Shown here: piece after piece, positions 1 through 9,741 of the stretch | Layout: the number at the start of each line of letters is the position of its first letter | Numbering within the stretch: the first letter of the stretch is position 1 | NCBI GenBank assembly: GCA_947499555.1 | Contig: CANMOU010000002.1 | Location: 383,001-447,000 of the forward strand | DNA from: an uncultured Roseovarius sp. | Lineage (GTDB): Bacteria > Pseudomonadota > Alphaproteobacteria > Rhodobacterales > Rhodobacteraceae | Reading direction: 5' to 3' | Length of the DNA stretch: 64,000 nucleotides | Translations under genes and position numbers: made by a program | The notes under the pieces: model-generated | Database searches by the model: none | What the model saw: the letters and a program-made list of their open reading frames with translations, nothing else | Told to the model about the DNA's origin: nothing

Positions 1-692
<692 letters not shown>

Positions 693-695
<3 letters not shown>

Positions 696-1325
696 GTGAT
701 TTAAGTTTTTTGCTTGATACAAGATATTGTGGACCGGCTTGAAGGAACGTCTATGATGTGGGGTTGCTCCGAGTTTTTGAAGCGCCGAGATGTGGCTTTT
801 TGATCCATAGCCTGCATTTGTCTCCCAGCCGTAGCCGGGAAACTGTTGCGCCAAATCCCACATGATCGCATCGCGGGTCGTCTTGGCCACTATCGAAGCG
901 GCTGCTATGGACAGCGACCTGGCATCCCCCTTGATGATTGCCCGCCCCGAACAGGGCAGCCCCTTGGGAAGCATATTGCCATCCACAAGCGCCATGTCGG
1001 GTTTTCGCACCAGACCGGCAACCGCCCGTTCCATTGCCAAATGCGCCGCGCGCAGGATGTTGATTTCATCAATTTCAGAGACGCTTGCGTGGGCAACTGA
1101 CACGCTGGCATGGGCGAAAATCTCAGCACTTAGCACCTTGCGACGCTTTGCAGTCAGCTTTTTGGAGTCATTTATTCCCTCGGGAATATTGCTGGGATCA
1201 AGTATGACCGCCGCAGCAGTGACCGGCCCGGCCAAAGGGCCGCGCCCCACCTCATCCACACCGGCCACGCAAAGGCAGCCTTCGGCAAGGGCCTGTGTTT
1301 CCAGTGAGAAATCGGGAGCGGACAT
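693..1325 (-). CDS. rnhB: Ribonuclease HII
   Basis: Endonuclease that cuts RNA in RNA-DNA hybrids and starts removal of single ribonucleotides from DNA. The 210 residues match the usual family length. The AGVDEVGRGPLAGPV motif (residues 21-35) holds the first catalytic Asp-Glu pair; DSKKL, VDGN and GDARSLSIAAASIVAK follow, supplying the remaining metal-binding acids. The ATG at 1325 has an AGGGGCGC stretch just upstream. It precedes ccrM on the same strand, so the two may share a transcript. Confidence 0.97.
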
Positions 1326-1363
1326 GCGCCCCTAGAAACCATGTCTGCGCAAAACAAAAAAGA

Positions 1364-1391
1364 GAGGAACCCAAATTTCTTTGGGTTCCTC
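1364..1391 (-). terminator. Rho-independent terminator of the small secreted protein gene
   Basis: A perfect 12-bp inverted repeat, GAGGAACCCAAA / TTTGGGTTCCTC, with a 4-nt loop. On the minus strand it is followed by a T-rich run (complement of the A-tract at 1351-1361). It lies 26 bp past the stop of the gene at 1417-1920 and before rnhB, so rnhB needs its own promoter in the short gap or relies on read-through. Confidence 0.85.
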
Positions 1392-1416
1392 GGGTCTGCT
1401 CGATTTTTATCTGGTT

Positions 1417-1920
1417 TTAGCGGTAGCCGGGCGTCACGTAGCCATAGTTGCGAAGGCAGCGGCCGCTGTAGATCACGCGCTGGCCGCCATTGTGCCCCCG
1501 GGCGCGGACGGCACAGTCATGCGGCAGGGCATTGAACTGGGAATAGTTGTTGAGCAGGCAGCGGCGTCCGTAGCCATAAACCTCGCCCTGGCGCGTAAAC
1601 CCGTCACGACGGCACCCCACCGGCAGGGACTTGCGTCCGTCGAATCTTTTCGAACTGTAGCGATGGCCATCATCGTAGCGGCGGTTGCCGCGGTGACCGT
1701 AATTGTAATTGTGGTCATTCTTATAGACCTGGTTGCGGGCCGCAGCCTTGCGACGGCGATCTTTTCGCTCTTCGGCAATAGCTGCGCCGATGATCGCGAG
1801 GGCGGCGACACCGGCGATGACCTTTGCAGCGTCATTGTCGGCGCGGGCCGGGGCCGCGCTCATGCCGGTTACGGCGATGGCGGCGGCCAGAATGATGGAG
1901 ATGAAAGTGCGGTGCGTCAT
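1417..1920 (-). CDS. Small secreted basic protein of unknown function
   Basis: No function recognised. The chosen ATG at 1920 has a GGAAGGA ribosome site 9 bases upstream and opens directly into a signal peptide (MTHRTFISIILAAAIAVTG, cleavage near APARA). The frame is open upstream but there is no better start. The mature part has a short Ala/Ile-rich hydrophobic segment (VIAGVAALAIIGAAIA), then an Arg/Tyr/Gly/Asn-rich region with four cysteines, which could form disulfides in the periplasm. Low-complexity repeats of this type are common in small alphaproteobacterial envelope proteins. It is followed by a strong terminator and appears monocistronic. Confidence 0.7.
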   Translation of the reverse strand: MTHRTFISIILAAAIAVTGMSAAPARADNDAAKVIAGVAALAIIGAAIAEERKDRRRKAAARNQVYKNDHNYNYGHRGNRRYDDGHRYSSKRFDGRKSLPVGCRRDGFTRQGEVYGYGRRCLLNNYSQFNALPHDCAVRARGHNGGQRVIYSGRCLRNYGYVTPGYR

Positions 1921-2055
1921 AGCATTGATCCTTCCCGACAGTAGAGGTCGTTGTTTCGGCTCTGTGCTGTGCAGGCAATTTTGATTGGGCAGCAGCAGGC
2001 GCCTTGTGTGGATCAAACTGGGGCGTACACCGTCAGACAGGCAATAACGGCCAAT

Positions 2056-2070
2056 TGTTATCGAATAACA
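2056..2070. promoter_or_regulatory. Inverted repeat TGTTAT-CGA-ATAACA between divergent genes
   Basis: A perfect 6-bp inverted repeat with a 3-base centre. A further AATAAC lies at 2043-2048, so three copies of the half-site cluster in the gap between two divergent secreted-protein genes. It could be an operator; the cognate protein is unknown. Confidence 0.3.
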
Positions 2071-2138
2071 CGAGGGATTGGGCGCAATTTCGCACTTACG
2101 ATATTGAATAGCGGCAGGCTCTCGCGCATTTTGAGCGC

Positions 2139-2381
2139 ATGAAACAAAAGCTCTTCTCCTGCCTTACGGGCATTTTTCTTTTCGTGGCCAGCGCCAGCGT
2201 CGCTCAGGCGGCCTGCGTGGCTGAATACAAAGCCAAGAGTGACAAACCTTTGAAACTCTTCTTTAGTACAGCACAGATCAGCGGGCCCTGCACTGTTGGC
2301 AACGCAACAAAACAGTTGCGGTCCCAGCTTGCGGCGCAGGGGCTGACCCTGCTGAAGGTTGTATCCGTCCGCGAGGGTTAG
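2139..2381 (+). CDS. Small secreted protein of unknown function
   Basis: An 80-residue protein with a clear Sec signal peptide (MKQKLFSCLTGIFLFVASAS, cleavage after VAQA, near residue 24). The mature part of about 56 residues has two cysteines (AACVAEY and GPCTVG), probably one disulfide in the periplasm. No family recognised. The next gene starts 19 bp after its stop on the same strand, so the two may be co-transcribed and the secreted protein may work with the membrane protein. Confidence 0.65.
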   Translation: MKQKLFSCLTGIFLFVASASVAQAACVAEYKAKSDKPLKLFFSTAQISGPCTVGNATKQLRSQLAAQGLTLLKVVSVREG

Positions 2382-2400
2382 ACCGGGAAGGAGAGGATTT

Positions 2401-3105
2401 GTGCAAGAACTAGCTGGGTCTGCCACAGATGCCCGACGCTCTGGCAGCCGGGTGGTTTTGTTTGGCGTTGTGGCAATTGTCGGCATTCTTGTTGTCGCGG
2501 CGATTCTTCTGTTCGTGTCATTGCCGGACGCAAATGCCTTTAATGCCAAGGTCGAACGGATATTTGTCGAAAACGATGAATTGTCTTCCGATGCAGAGAT
2601 CAAGCTTCTGGAGATCCTTGCACTGTCGGGCACCGCGTTTTCCGAAACGCTTGCAAGCTACCGTATGGTGATCTTCGTTCTGCTGGTCTTTGCGACCGCA
2701 CTTTTGATTGCGGCTTTGGTGTTCCTGATCATGCTTATCACGCTCAACCGCCGTATGGCGCAGATCGAACGCTCTGGTATTCAGGTCAGCTCTTTGCTTA
2801 TCAGCCGTGAAGAAAAAACCGTCTATCTCAACAATACGGGCTTCAAGCTTACCGATGCCGCGATGGAGACGCTTGCCGTTCTGGCAGAGGCGCGGATGGA
2901 TGATGACGTGCTGACCGGCGCAGAGATAGAGGCGGTGATCTCGGGGCGGAGCAAGGAAGATTGTGAGGAAGCTGCCGGAGCCACACGTATCAAGCGGCTG
3001 CGGGACACGTTGGGCAATCAGATGATCAGTGAGCTTCTGGTGAAGAATATTGCGCGGCGGGGCTATATGCTTGCCATCGACAAGGATGTCATCAAGGTCA
3101 TCTGA
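2401..3105 (+). CDS. Membrane protein with C-terminal winged-helix-like domain
   Basis: A 234-residue protein from a GTG at 2401, chosen because GGAAGGAGAGG lies just upstream; an in-frame ATG at 2359 would overlap the preceding gene. Two membrane helices (about residues 17-39 and 88-115) enclose a periplasmic loop of roughly 48 residues, which puts the C-terminus in the cytoplasm. Residues 140-228 end in TRIKRLRDTLGNQMI...IARRGYML, which resembles the recognition helix and wing of OmpR-type winged helices (LRxKLG ... GxGYxL). ToxR and CadC carry the domain at the N-terminus instead. The DNA-binding role is inferred; the domain could also bind protein. Confidence 0.6.
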   Translation: MQELAGSATDARRSGSRVVLFGVVAIVGILVVAAILLFVSLPDANAFNAKVERIFVENDELSSDAEIKLLEILALSGTAFSETLASYRMVIFVLLVFATALLIAALVFLIMLITLNRRMAQIERSGIQVSSLLISREEKTVYLNNTGFKLTDAAMETLAVLAEARMDDDVLTGAEIEAVISGRSKEDCEEAAGATRIKRLRDTLGNQMISELLVKNIARRGYMLAIDKDVIKVI

Positions 3106-3805
3106 TATCGCGATGGACTGTTGAAACAGCAGTGACGAGGCCTCCGCGCTTTCGCGCCAGACCCCGCCACGCACCCAATGAACTCGTTACGAAAACACAC
3201 ACCGCCAAAACTCGGCGTTACCCTAGTACGCTACATCCAGGATCTTGAGTGCCCTGGTACATCATAGATGGGGCATTCCGGCTTTGGATTTAAGGGGGAA
3301 AGGGGTTTTGCGTTTCCCTCTGGGGTGAGAGTCGCATTGCTTTCGTGGTGTCTTTGGCGGGCCAGCGACACATCCCGGTACGCTCAAAGCCTGGCAGACG
3401 TCTTTTTGTCAGCTTCGCCCAGGTGCCGAAACCGCTCAGAAGAATGGGCCGCAGGTGTGTCCGTGAGTGGCGGTCAGGCTCATCGTTCTGAATGGTTTCG
3501 GCTTGGGGTGCAGGCTTGGGGTGGTGTGTGTGATTTTGCCTTCGTTCGTATTTGATGCGGCCCTTTACGGACTGGTCCTGACTTCGACTTAGCAGATGTC
3601 GCCGCTTTGTCTCAAGTGTTTTTGACATAATTGCTTCATTTTGAGACAGTACAATCAGCAGAAACGTGTCGGACCACACGCCTTTGCAGCCGATGGCGCC
3701 ACCGCGCAGGTTGCGAAACGGACGTGGGTTTGAAAGCTTGCTCCCTGACAGATCGAATCTCCGGATGGCGGTTTCGACGGGACACCTGGATTAACGAGTT
3801 ATTGG
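3106..3805. other. 700-bp region without a convincing gene
   Basis: Both strands carry open frames here (for example 3268-3555 on plus and 3290-3679 on minus), but none has a good ribosome site, a recognisable domain or a plausible composition. There is no tRNA cloverleaf. A TTGACA hexamer at 3622-3627 could be a -35 element for the LacI gene, but no well-spaced -10 is evident. It may be decayed coding sequence. Confidence 0.4.
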
Positions 3806-4828
3806 ATGAGCCGAAAACGCGCCAGAATTGAGGATGTTATCAGTCTGACGGGATTGTCTCGTTCGACCATTGATCGCGTCCTGAATCTGCGCCCTGGCGT
3901 GAAGGCCGAGACCAAGCGACGCGTCGAAAAGGCCCTCGAAGAGCTGGGTTATTCAGCGAGTGCGCTGGCCGTTTTGCAGAACGCGCAGCCTGCGGTTCTT
4001 GAGGTGTTGGTGTCGCGCGGGTCGAACCCCTTTTTCGAGCCGCTTGAGAAAGGCCTCGTGGCGGCCTCTGAAAGAGCGGAAGCGAAAGGCGCGCGGGTGA
4101 TCATCGGCGGGTTTGATCCCTATCGCCCTGAGACGGTTGTGCGCCGCTTGAGGCGTGTCTCGGACGAGACCACGGCGGTTGTAACCGTGGGCGTGGACAC
4201 ATCGGAGGTAGAGGCCGAGATCAATCGGCTTGTGGATCGGGGGACGCGCGTGGTGACACTTATCTCTGACGTGCCAAGATCGAAACGGCACGCGTTTGTT
4301 GGCCAAGACAATTTTGCAGCCGGCCGCACGGCAGGTCGGTTGATGCTGAACATGCTTCCCGAAAAAAGCGGTGAGATCGCGGTTCTGCTTGGGCATCTGC
4401 AGTTCCGGCATCTTCTTGACCGGCAGGCGGGCTTTCAGCAGGTCGTCGGCCTTGCGCGGCCGGCGCTCAACCTTATCTCGACAGCACCTTACGGGACAGA
4501 TCGTGAAAAAGCGGCCGAGATTGTTGGCACCTTGGTGAAGAGCCATCCCAATCTTGTCGGTGTCTATCTTGCAGGTGGCGGGCAACCCTATTTGATTGAG
4601 GCTTTGACCACCGCCGTTTCGGCGGGGACCGTGGTGATCAGCCACGAACTTACCAGACATACGCATAAGGCGCTTGAGAAGGGGCTTTTGACGGCAATCC
4701 TGGCCCATGACGTTCTTGAGATCGGAACGAAGGCCATCAGCGCGGCTCTTGATGCCGATGATACGGGCGATCCTGCCTGCAAGATTGACGTGTTTGTTGC
4801 CGAGAACCTGCCAAAAGGTTTTCTTTGA
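3806..4828 (+). CDS. LacI-family transcriptional regulator
   Basis: A 340-residue repressor-type regulator. The N-terminal helix-turn-helix (residues 6-52: IEDVISLTGLSRSTIDRVLN, then the hinge helix) is of LacI type, and a periplasmic-binding-protein-like effector domain fills residues 65-335 (NPFFEPLEKGL, FVGQDNFAAGRTAGRLM, GVYLAGGG). The ligand is probably a sugar or polyol, but nothing here identifies it. It stands alone, convergent with dnaE2 and 65 bp from it, so its targets may be elsewhere. It begins at an ATG with a weak ribosome site. Confidence 0.92.
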   Translation: MSRKRARIEDVISLTGLSRSTIDRVLNLRPGVKAETKRRVEKALEELGYSASALAVLQNAQPAVLEVLVSRGSNPFFEPLEKGLVAASERAEAKGARVIIGGFDPYRPETVVRRLRRVSDETTAVVTVGVDTSEVEAEINRLVDRGTRVVTLISDVPRSKRHAFVGQDNFAAGRTAGRLMLNMLPEKSGEIAVLLGHLQFRHLLDRQAGFQQVVGLARPALNLISTAPYGTDREKAAEIVGTLVKSHPNLVGVYLAGGGQPYLIEALTTAVSAGTVVISHELTRHTHKALEKGLLTAILAHDVLEIGTKAISAALDADDTGDPACKIDVFVAENLPKGFL

Positions 4829-4893
4829 AACCTGTGGTCTTGCGTCTTTGAAAGGCCGGTCGGGCAATCCCTGTCAGTCTGATCGGCCCGAGG

Positions 4894-7800
4894 TTAATGG
4901 AAATCGCGGGATTTCGGGATCACCCGAACATTGCGCGGATGGCCATGGGTGTTATTGGGCAAAGCCTTCTTGACCTCATCAGCCCGCGCCAAAGGCGGCT
5001 CCATGGTATCATTCGACAGGCGGCTTAGCGCATCGCTGCGGTCCAAAAGATGATGGGCCACGACATGAATAACATCCTCACTGCGCTGCACCATGCCGCG
5101 CACATCAATGATCCGGGCGCGCATGATCACCTTACGATAGGCGGTCATCACCTTGGGCCACACCACCAGGTTGGCCACACCGGTTTCATCTTCCAAAGTG
5201 ATGAAACACACCCCTTTCGCACTTCCGGGGCGTTGCCGGATCAAGACGATGCCCGCTAGTGCCACGGATTGACCATTGCGCATCGACATAAGATCGCGCG
5301 CAGTGCGATACCCCTGCTTCTGCATGCTGCGGCGCATGAACGCCATCGGATGCCCTTTCAGCGACAGGCGCGTGGTTTGGTAATCCGCGACCACATGTTC
5401 GCAAACCGGCATCTGCGGCAAAAGATATTGCATCTCTGTGCCTTCGTCCTGTTTCTTGCCAAAGAGCGGCAGATCAGGCGCATCCCGCAGCGCACGCGCG
5501 TCCCAAAGTGCCTGTCTGCGATCAAGCCCCATGGACCTGAACGCATCTGCCGCTGCAAGCCTTCGGATGGTGCCTGCATCCAGCTTTGCCCGGCTTTTCA
5601 ACTCTGCAAGGGAGGTGAAAGATGTCTCGCGCGTGTCCATGATCCTCTCAGCCATGATCTGTTTCATGCCATCAACCTGCCGCAGTCCCAGACGCACGGC
5701 GAAGCTTCCCGGGCCAACAGGTTCGAGCGTGTTGTCCCAATGGCTGAAATTCACATCGGCCTCGCGCACACTTACCCCATGCTCTCTTGCATCACGAACA
5801 ATCTGGGCAGGGGCGTAGAAGCCCATAGGCTGGGAGTTGAGCAAAGCTGCGCAAAAGACATCCGGGTAGTGGCACTTGATCCAGCTTGAGACATAGACCA
5901 GATGCGCAAAACTGGCGGCATGGCTTTCTGGAAATCCGTAATCACCGAAGCCCTTGATCTGATTGAAACAGCGATGTGCGAATTCCGGATCATAGCCGCG
6001 ATTGATCATGCGGCTGACCATTTTGTCCTCTAGCTCGCCAATGGTGCCGCGGGATCGGAAGGTTGCCATGGCCTTGCGCAGCTGATTGGCCTCGTTGGGC
6101 GAAAACTCTGCCGCTACCATGGCGATCTTCATCGCCTGTTCCTGAAAAATCGGTACGCCCTTGGTGCGTTTGAGAACCTTTTTCAGCTCATCAGGGTCAT
6201 GGTCCGGGCCGGGTGAGGGATAGTCTTCGGGTTCCTTACCGCCTCGCCTGCGCAAATAAGGATGCACCATGTCCCCCTGAATAGGACCCGGGCGGACAAT
6301 GGCGACCTGAATGACCAGATCGTAGAATTCGCGTGGCTTGAGGCGCGGCAGCATGTTCATCTGCGCCCGGCTTTCGACCTGGAACACCCCAAGACTGTCG
6401 CCTTTACACAGCATGTCGTAGACCGCGTCATCCTCTTGCGGAATGCTGGCCAGGGTCCATCGCTTGCCGTAATGCGCGTCGATCAGGTCAAAGGCTTTGC
6501 GGATGCATGTCAGCATACCCAAGGCAAGCACATCCACCTTCAGAATGCGCAGCTCATCAATGTCATCCTTGTCCCATTCAATGAAGCTTCGGTCCGGCAT
6601 GGCGCCGTTGCCCACCGGAACAGTTTCGATCAGCTTGCGCTCGGTCAGGATAAAGCCACCCACATGCTGGCCCAGATGGCGCGGCATGCCGATCATCTGA
6701 TCCGCCAATTTGATGGTGCGCGCCATCAGCGGGTCTTTCAGGTCGATGCCAGCTTCGGCGGCTTCTCTTGCACCCACCTCACGGCCCCAGGAGCCCCAGA
6801 TCGTCTTGGCCAGGGCGGTGGTGATATCCTCTGACAGGCCCATAACTTTTCCGACCTCACGTACCGCCATGCGCGGGCGGTAATGAATGACGGTTGCGCA
6901 AAGCGCGGCCCGGTCACGGCCATACTTGTCATAGATATGCTGGATCACCTCTTCGCGGCGCTCATGCTCGAAATCGACGTCGATATCGGGAGGTTCCTTG
7001 CGTTCTTCGCTGATGAAACGCTCAAACAGCAGGTCATTTTTATCAGGGTCCACTGCGGTGATCCCCAGCACATAGCAGACGGCGGAGTTGGCGGCAGAGC
7101 CGCGCCCTTGGCATAGGATCGGGGGCTCACATTCATAGCGGGCGAAATTCACAACCTGCTCGATGGTCAGGAAATATTGCGCGATCTTCAGCTTTGCGAT
7201 CAGAGAAAGCTCCTTGCGCAGGGTGGCTTTAAGCGCGTCCGGCACACCATCGGGATACCGGCGCTCCGCCCCTGCCCAGGTCAGCTCTTCCAGGTATTCC
7301 TGCGGGGTGCGTCCCTCAGGCACCGTTTCCTTGGGGTATTCATAGGCCAGTTCGCGCAGGTCAAAATCGCACATATCCGCCACAATGCGAGATGCGCGGA
7401 TTGCGTGGGGCCATTCGGCGAAGACTTCCACCATCTGCGCAGGCGATTTGAGGTGACGCTCGGCATTGGCATTGAGCAGGAAGCCCGCCTTCTGGATCGT
7501 TGTCTTGTGCAGGATGCAGGTCATCACATCTTGCAAAGGGCGTCTGTCGGGCGCGTGATAACGCACATCGTTGGTTGCCAGAATGGACAGGCTATGCGCT
7601 TTGGCGAAGGCATCGAGACGATTGATCCGCGCCCGGTCATCACCTTGATAGAGATAGCTTGCAGCGATGTATTTCAGTGTTGGCAAAGCCCGCAAACAGC
7701 GCCGAAACCCCGCTTCAAAATAGTCAAGCTGCGGACCGGGAACGGCAATCAACTGCACCCCCTCACTGTGCCGCGCCAGATCATCAAGCGTGATCTCGCA

Positions 7801-8196
7801 AACGCCCTTGGCCTGCCACGCGCCTTTCGTATCCTGCATCTTGCCTTTGGAGAGCAAGGTACACAGCCGCCCATAGGCCGCCCGGTTGCAGGGATATGCG
7901 AGAAACTCTTCTCCGGTGACCAATTGCAGGCGGCAGCCGATCACAGGCGTGATCGCGGTTTTCAGGGCTTCGGTATGCAGCCGGACAACCCCGGCCATGG
8001 TGTTAAGGTCTGCGCAGCCAAGGCTGTCATATCCCAGCGCATGTGCCGTCATTGCAAGATCCACCGCGTCAGAGGCACCGCGCAGGAAGGAAAAGCAGGT
8101 GGTCAGCCCCAGTTCGACATAGGCCGCACGCGGATTGGGCCGGAAGCCGTCACACTCGATGGTGCGGCGCGGATGCTGGTGATCATTCTGAGGCAT
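4894..8196 (-). CDS. dnaE2: Error-prone DNA polymerase III alpha subunit DnaE2
   Basis: Catalytic polymerase of the SOS mutasome, which copies past DNA lesions with ImuB and the beta clamp. The 1100 residues fit the family. The C-family catalytic acids are present in PDIDVDFEHERREEV (403-417), and a third Asp in LKVDVLALGML. A helix-hairpin-helix and an OB fold (SVALAGIVLIRQRPGSAKGV) lie near the C-terminus. The N-terminal PHP domain keeps its fold, but its metal ligands look lost: YVELGLTTCFSF lacks the HxH of active PHP domains and CADLN replaces TDH, so proofreading by PHP is unlikely. It is the last gene of the imuA-imuB-dnaE2 operon, 12 bp after imuB. Confidence 0.97.
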   Translation of the reverse strand: MPQNDHQHPRRTIECDGFRPNPRAAYVELGLTTCFSFLRGASDAVDLAMTAHALGYDSLGCADLNTMAGVVRLHTEALKTAITPVIGCRLQLVTGEEFLAYPCNRAAYGRLCTLLSKGKMQDTKGAWQAKGVCEITLDDLARHSEGVQLIAVPGPQLDYFEAGFRRCLRALPTLKYIAASYLYQGDDRARINRLDAFAKAHSLSILATNDVRYHAPDRRPLQDVMTCILHKTTIQKAGFLLNANAERHLKSPAQMVEVFAEWPHAIRASRIVADMCDFDLRELAYEYPKETVPEGRTPQEYLEELTWAGAERRYPDGVPDALKATLRKELSLIAKLKIAQYFLTIEQVVNFARYECEPPILCQGRGSAANSAVCYVLGITAVDPDKNDLLFERFISEERKEPPDIDVDFEHERREEVIQHIYDKYGRDRAALCATVIHYRPRMAVREVGKVMGLSEDITTALAKTIWGSWGREVGAREAAEAGIDLKDPLMARTIKLADQMIGMPRHLGQHVGGFILTERKLIETVPVGNGAMPDRSFIEWDKDDIDELRILKVDVLALGMLTCIRKAFDLIDAHYGKRWTLASIPQEDDAVYDMLCKGDSLGVFQVESRAQMNMLPRLKPREFYDLVIQVAIVRPGPIQGDMVHPYLRRRGGKEPEDYPSPGPDHDPDELKKVLKRTKGVPIFQEQAMKIAMVAAEFSPNEANQLRKAMATFRSRGTIGELEDKMVSRMINRGYDPEFAHRCFNQIKGFGDYGFPESHAASFAHLVYVSSWIKCHYPDVFCAALLNSQPMGFYAPAQIVRDAREHGVSVREADVNFSHWDNTLEPVGPGSFAVRLGLRQVDGMKQIMAERIMDTRETSFTSLAELKSRAKLDAGTIRRLAAADAFRSMGLDRRQALWDARALRDAPDLPLFGKKQDEGTEMQYLLPQMPVCEHVVADYQTTRLSLKGHPMAFMRRSMQKQGYRTARDLMSMRNGQSVALAGIVLIRQRPGSAKGVCFITLEDETGVANLVVWPKVMTAYRKVIMRARIIDVRGMVQRSEDVIHVVAHHLLDRSDALSRLSNDTMEPPLARADEVKKALPNNTHGHPRNVRVIPKSRDFH

Positions 8197-8208
8197 GACT
8201 TTTTTCCA

Positions 8209-9741
8209 TCACGCAAAACACCCATGCACGAACCAGCGCGGGGCGCCGCCTCGGCCATCCCCATGCAGACCTTCGCGGTAGATCCAGAGCCGCTGCCCGC
8301 TCTGATCCTCGATCTTGAAATAGTCGCGCAATCGCGTGCCGGGCCGGTCATGCCACCATTCAGGGGCGATCCGTTCGGGGCCTGCATAGCGCACCACCCG
8401 AAAAGGCCTTCGCCGCCACACAAACTGGGCAGGCGGACCTTCGGGGACAGCGTAAAGCACGCTGATTTCCTCTGGGTGATCGAAAAGGCGTATGGGCCGC
8501 TCCTGTCGCGCGGCTGTCTCGGTTTCAGGCGGGGCTGCAAGCGCTGCTGCGCTTTTCTCGGCCCGTTCAGGGATATGGCTTTGGCGCAAAACAGGGCGGG
8601 TCACGGCACGTGATCCGAATTTCGCACAAAGCCGGTCCACCAATTGGGTTAGATGCAGATCATCATCCGACCCGCCCTCAAGCCGGTTCTGACGGTGCTG
8701 CAGTTCCTCCACCGCGCCTGCTTCAAGGGTGATCAGGTCAAGCCCAAAACCGGGATTGATCCGCTCAATCTTGTCGCGAAACAGGCTGTGCAGATGTGTT
8801 GGATCGCGCGTTGTGGCGGAGGTGGCCACAGTCACATGGCTGATATCTCCATCGGTTCGGTAGGCGGTGAGAAACAGACGGCGACAGCCCATGCCCGCCT
8901 TGTCCAAAATCTCACAAAGCGCCTCGCACAGCCCCGGCAGATACGGGGTAGGATCAAGGATCGGTTCGGCCAGACGGCTTTGCACCCTGAACCGAGGTCT
9001 GGCATCGACGCTGGCCACGGGTTCGGCCAGTTTTCCCAAGGCTTGATCAAGGCGCAAAAGCGGATTGGCCTCCAGCTTTGCCTTCACGAACCGTCGGGTC
9101 AATGAAAGCCGGGGCACATCCATCAACGCACCGATGGTTTTGAGGCCAAGACGGCCCAAAAGCAGCAGGGTTTCCTCGTTCAACCGCAGCGCTGTGACTG
9201 GCAGGGCGCCCAGTTTATCCGTGACCTGATCGGGGGCACAAATCGACCTGACCGGCCCGAACCGCGCCAGGGCCCAGGCCGCCCCCCAGGTTGGGGCAAC
9301 AGCCAGTTGCGCCTCAAGGCCCAGCAGGGAGAGCTGCGTTTCCATCTCGATGAGCATCGCGGCCTCACCGCCCAGCAAATGATCGGATCCTGTTGTGTCG
9401 AGGATCAATCCGTTGTCTTCATCCCGCACGGTCCATGGGCACCACCGCCGCGCCCAAAGCACCAGCCGGTCAAGTGCAGCCTTGTCACCGGCAAGATCCG
9501 CATACTCGACCTGCAGGTCCGGACAGATGGCCCGCATATCCACCACCCGTGATCCCGGGTTGATCCCGTTCAGGCGCGCCACGCGGTTTGCCGCATGGAT
9601 CACCGGCCCATGATGGCCTTCGCGGGCCAGAACAATGGGGATATCATCCGGCGGCGCGTTGCCCTGCTGCTCCATGACCCGCTGCCAGCGATCCATCGCG
9701 AACTGAGGCAGTGAGATCGAAACAATCCGCCGACCGGTCAT
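8209..9741 (-). CDS. imuB: ImuB, inactive Y-family polymerase homologue
   Basis: Adaptor of the ImuAB-DnaE2 mutasome that links DnaE2 to the beta clamp. The Y-family fold is recognisable, but the catalytic acids are absent, as in ImuB generally. The start is the ATG at 9741 (MTGRRIVSISLPQFAMDRW), typical of ImuB N-termini. The frame is open further upstream, inside imuA, but that extension is unlike the family. The resulting 510 residues are the normal size. It overlaps the 3' end of imuA by 98 bp and is followed by dnaE2 after 12 bp, so translation is probably coupled. Confidence 0.93.
   Translation of the reverse strand: MTGRRIVSISLPQFAMDRWQRVMEQQGNAPPDDIPIVLAREGHHGPVIHAANRVARLNGINPGSRVVDMRAICPDLQVEYADLAGDKAALDRLVLWARRWCPWTVRDEDNGLILDTTGSDHLLGGEAAMLIEMETQLSLLGLEAQLAVAPTWGAAWALARFGPVRSICAPDQVTDKLGALPVTALRLNEETLLLLGRLGLKTIGALMDVPRLSLTRRFVKAKLEANPLLRLDQALGKLAEPVASVDARPRFRVQSRLAEPILDPTPYLPGLCEALCEILDKAGMGCRRLFLTAYRTDGDISHVTVATSATTRDPTHLHSLFRDKIERINPGFGLDLITLEAGAVEELQHRQNRLEGGSDDDLHLTQLVDRLCAKFGSRAVTRPVLRQSHIPERAEKSAAALAAPPETETAARQERPIRLFDHPEEISVLYAVPEGPPAQFVWRRRPFRVVRYAGPERIAPEWWHDRPGTRLRDYFKIEDQSGQRLWIYREGLHGDGRGGAPRWFVHGCFA

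Noticed and set aside
3268-3679. Open frames of 95 codons (plus) and 129 codons (minus) in the gap before the LacI gene
   Set aside because: No ribosome site, no domain, and very basic or Cys/Trp-rich translations typical of chance frames.
7177-8613. 478-codon plus-strand frame across dnaE2 and imuB
   Set aside because: It spans two well-supported genes on the other strand and has no domain.
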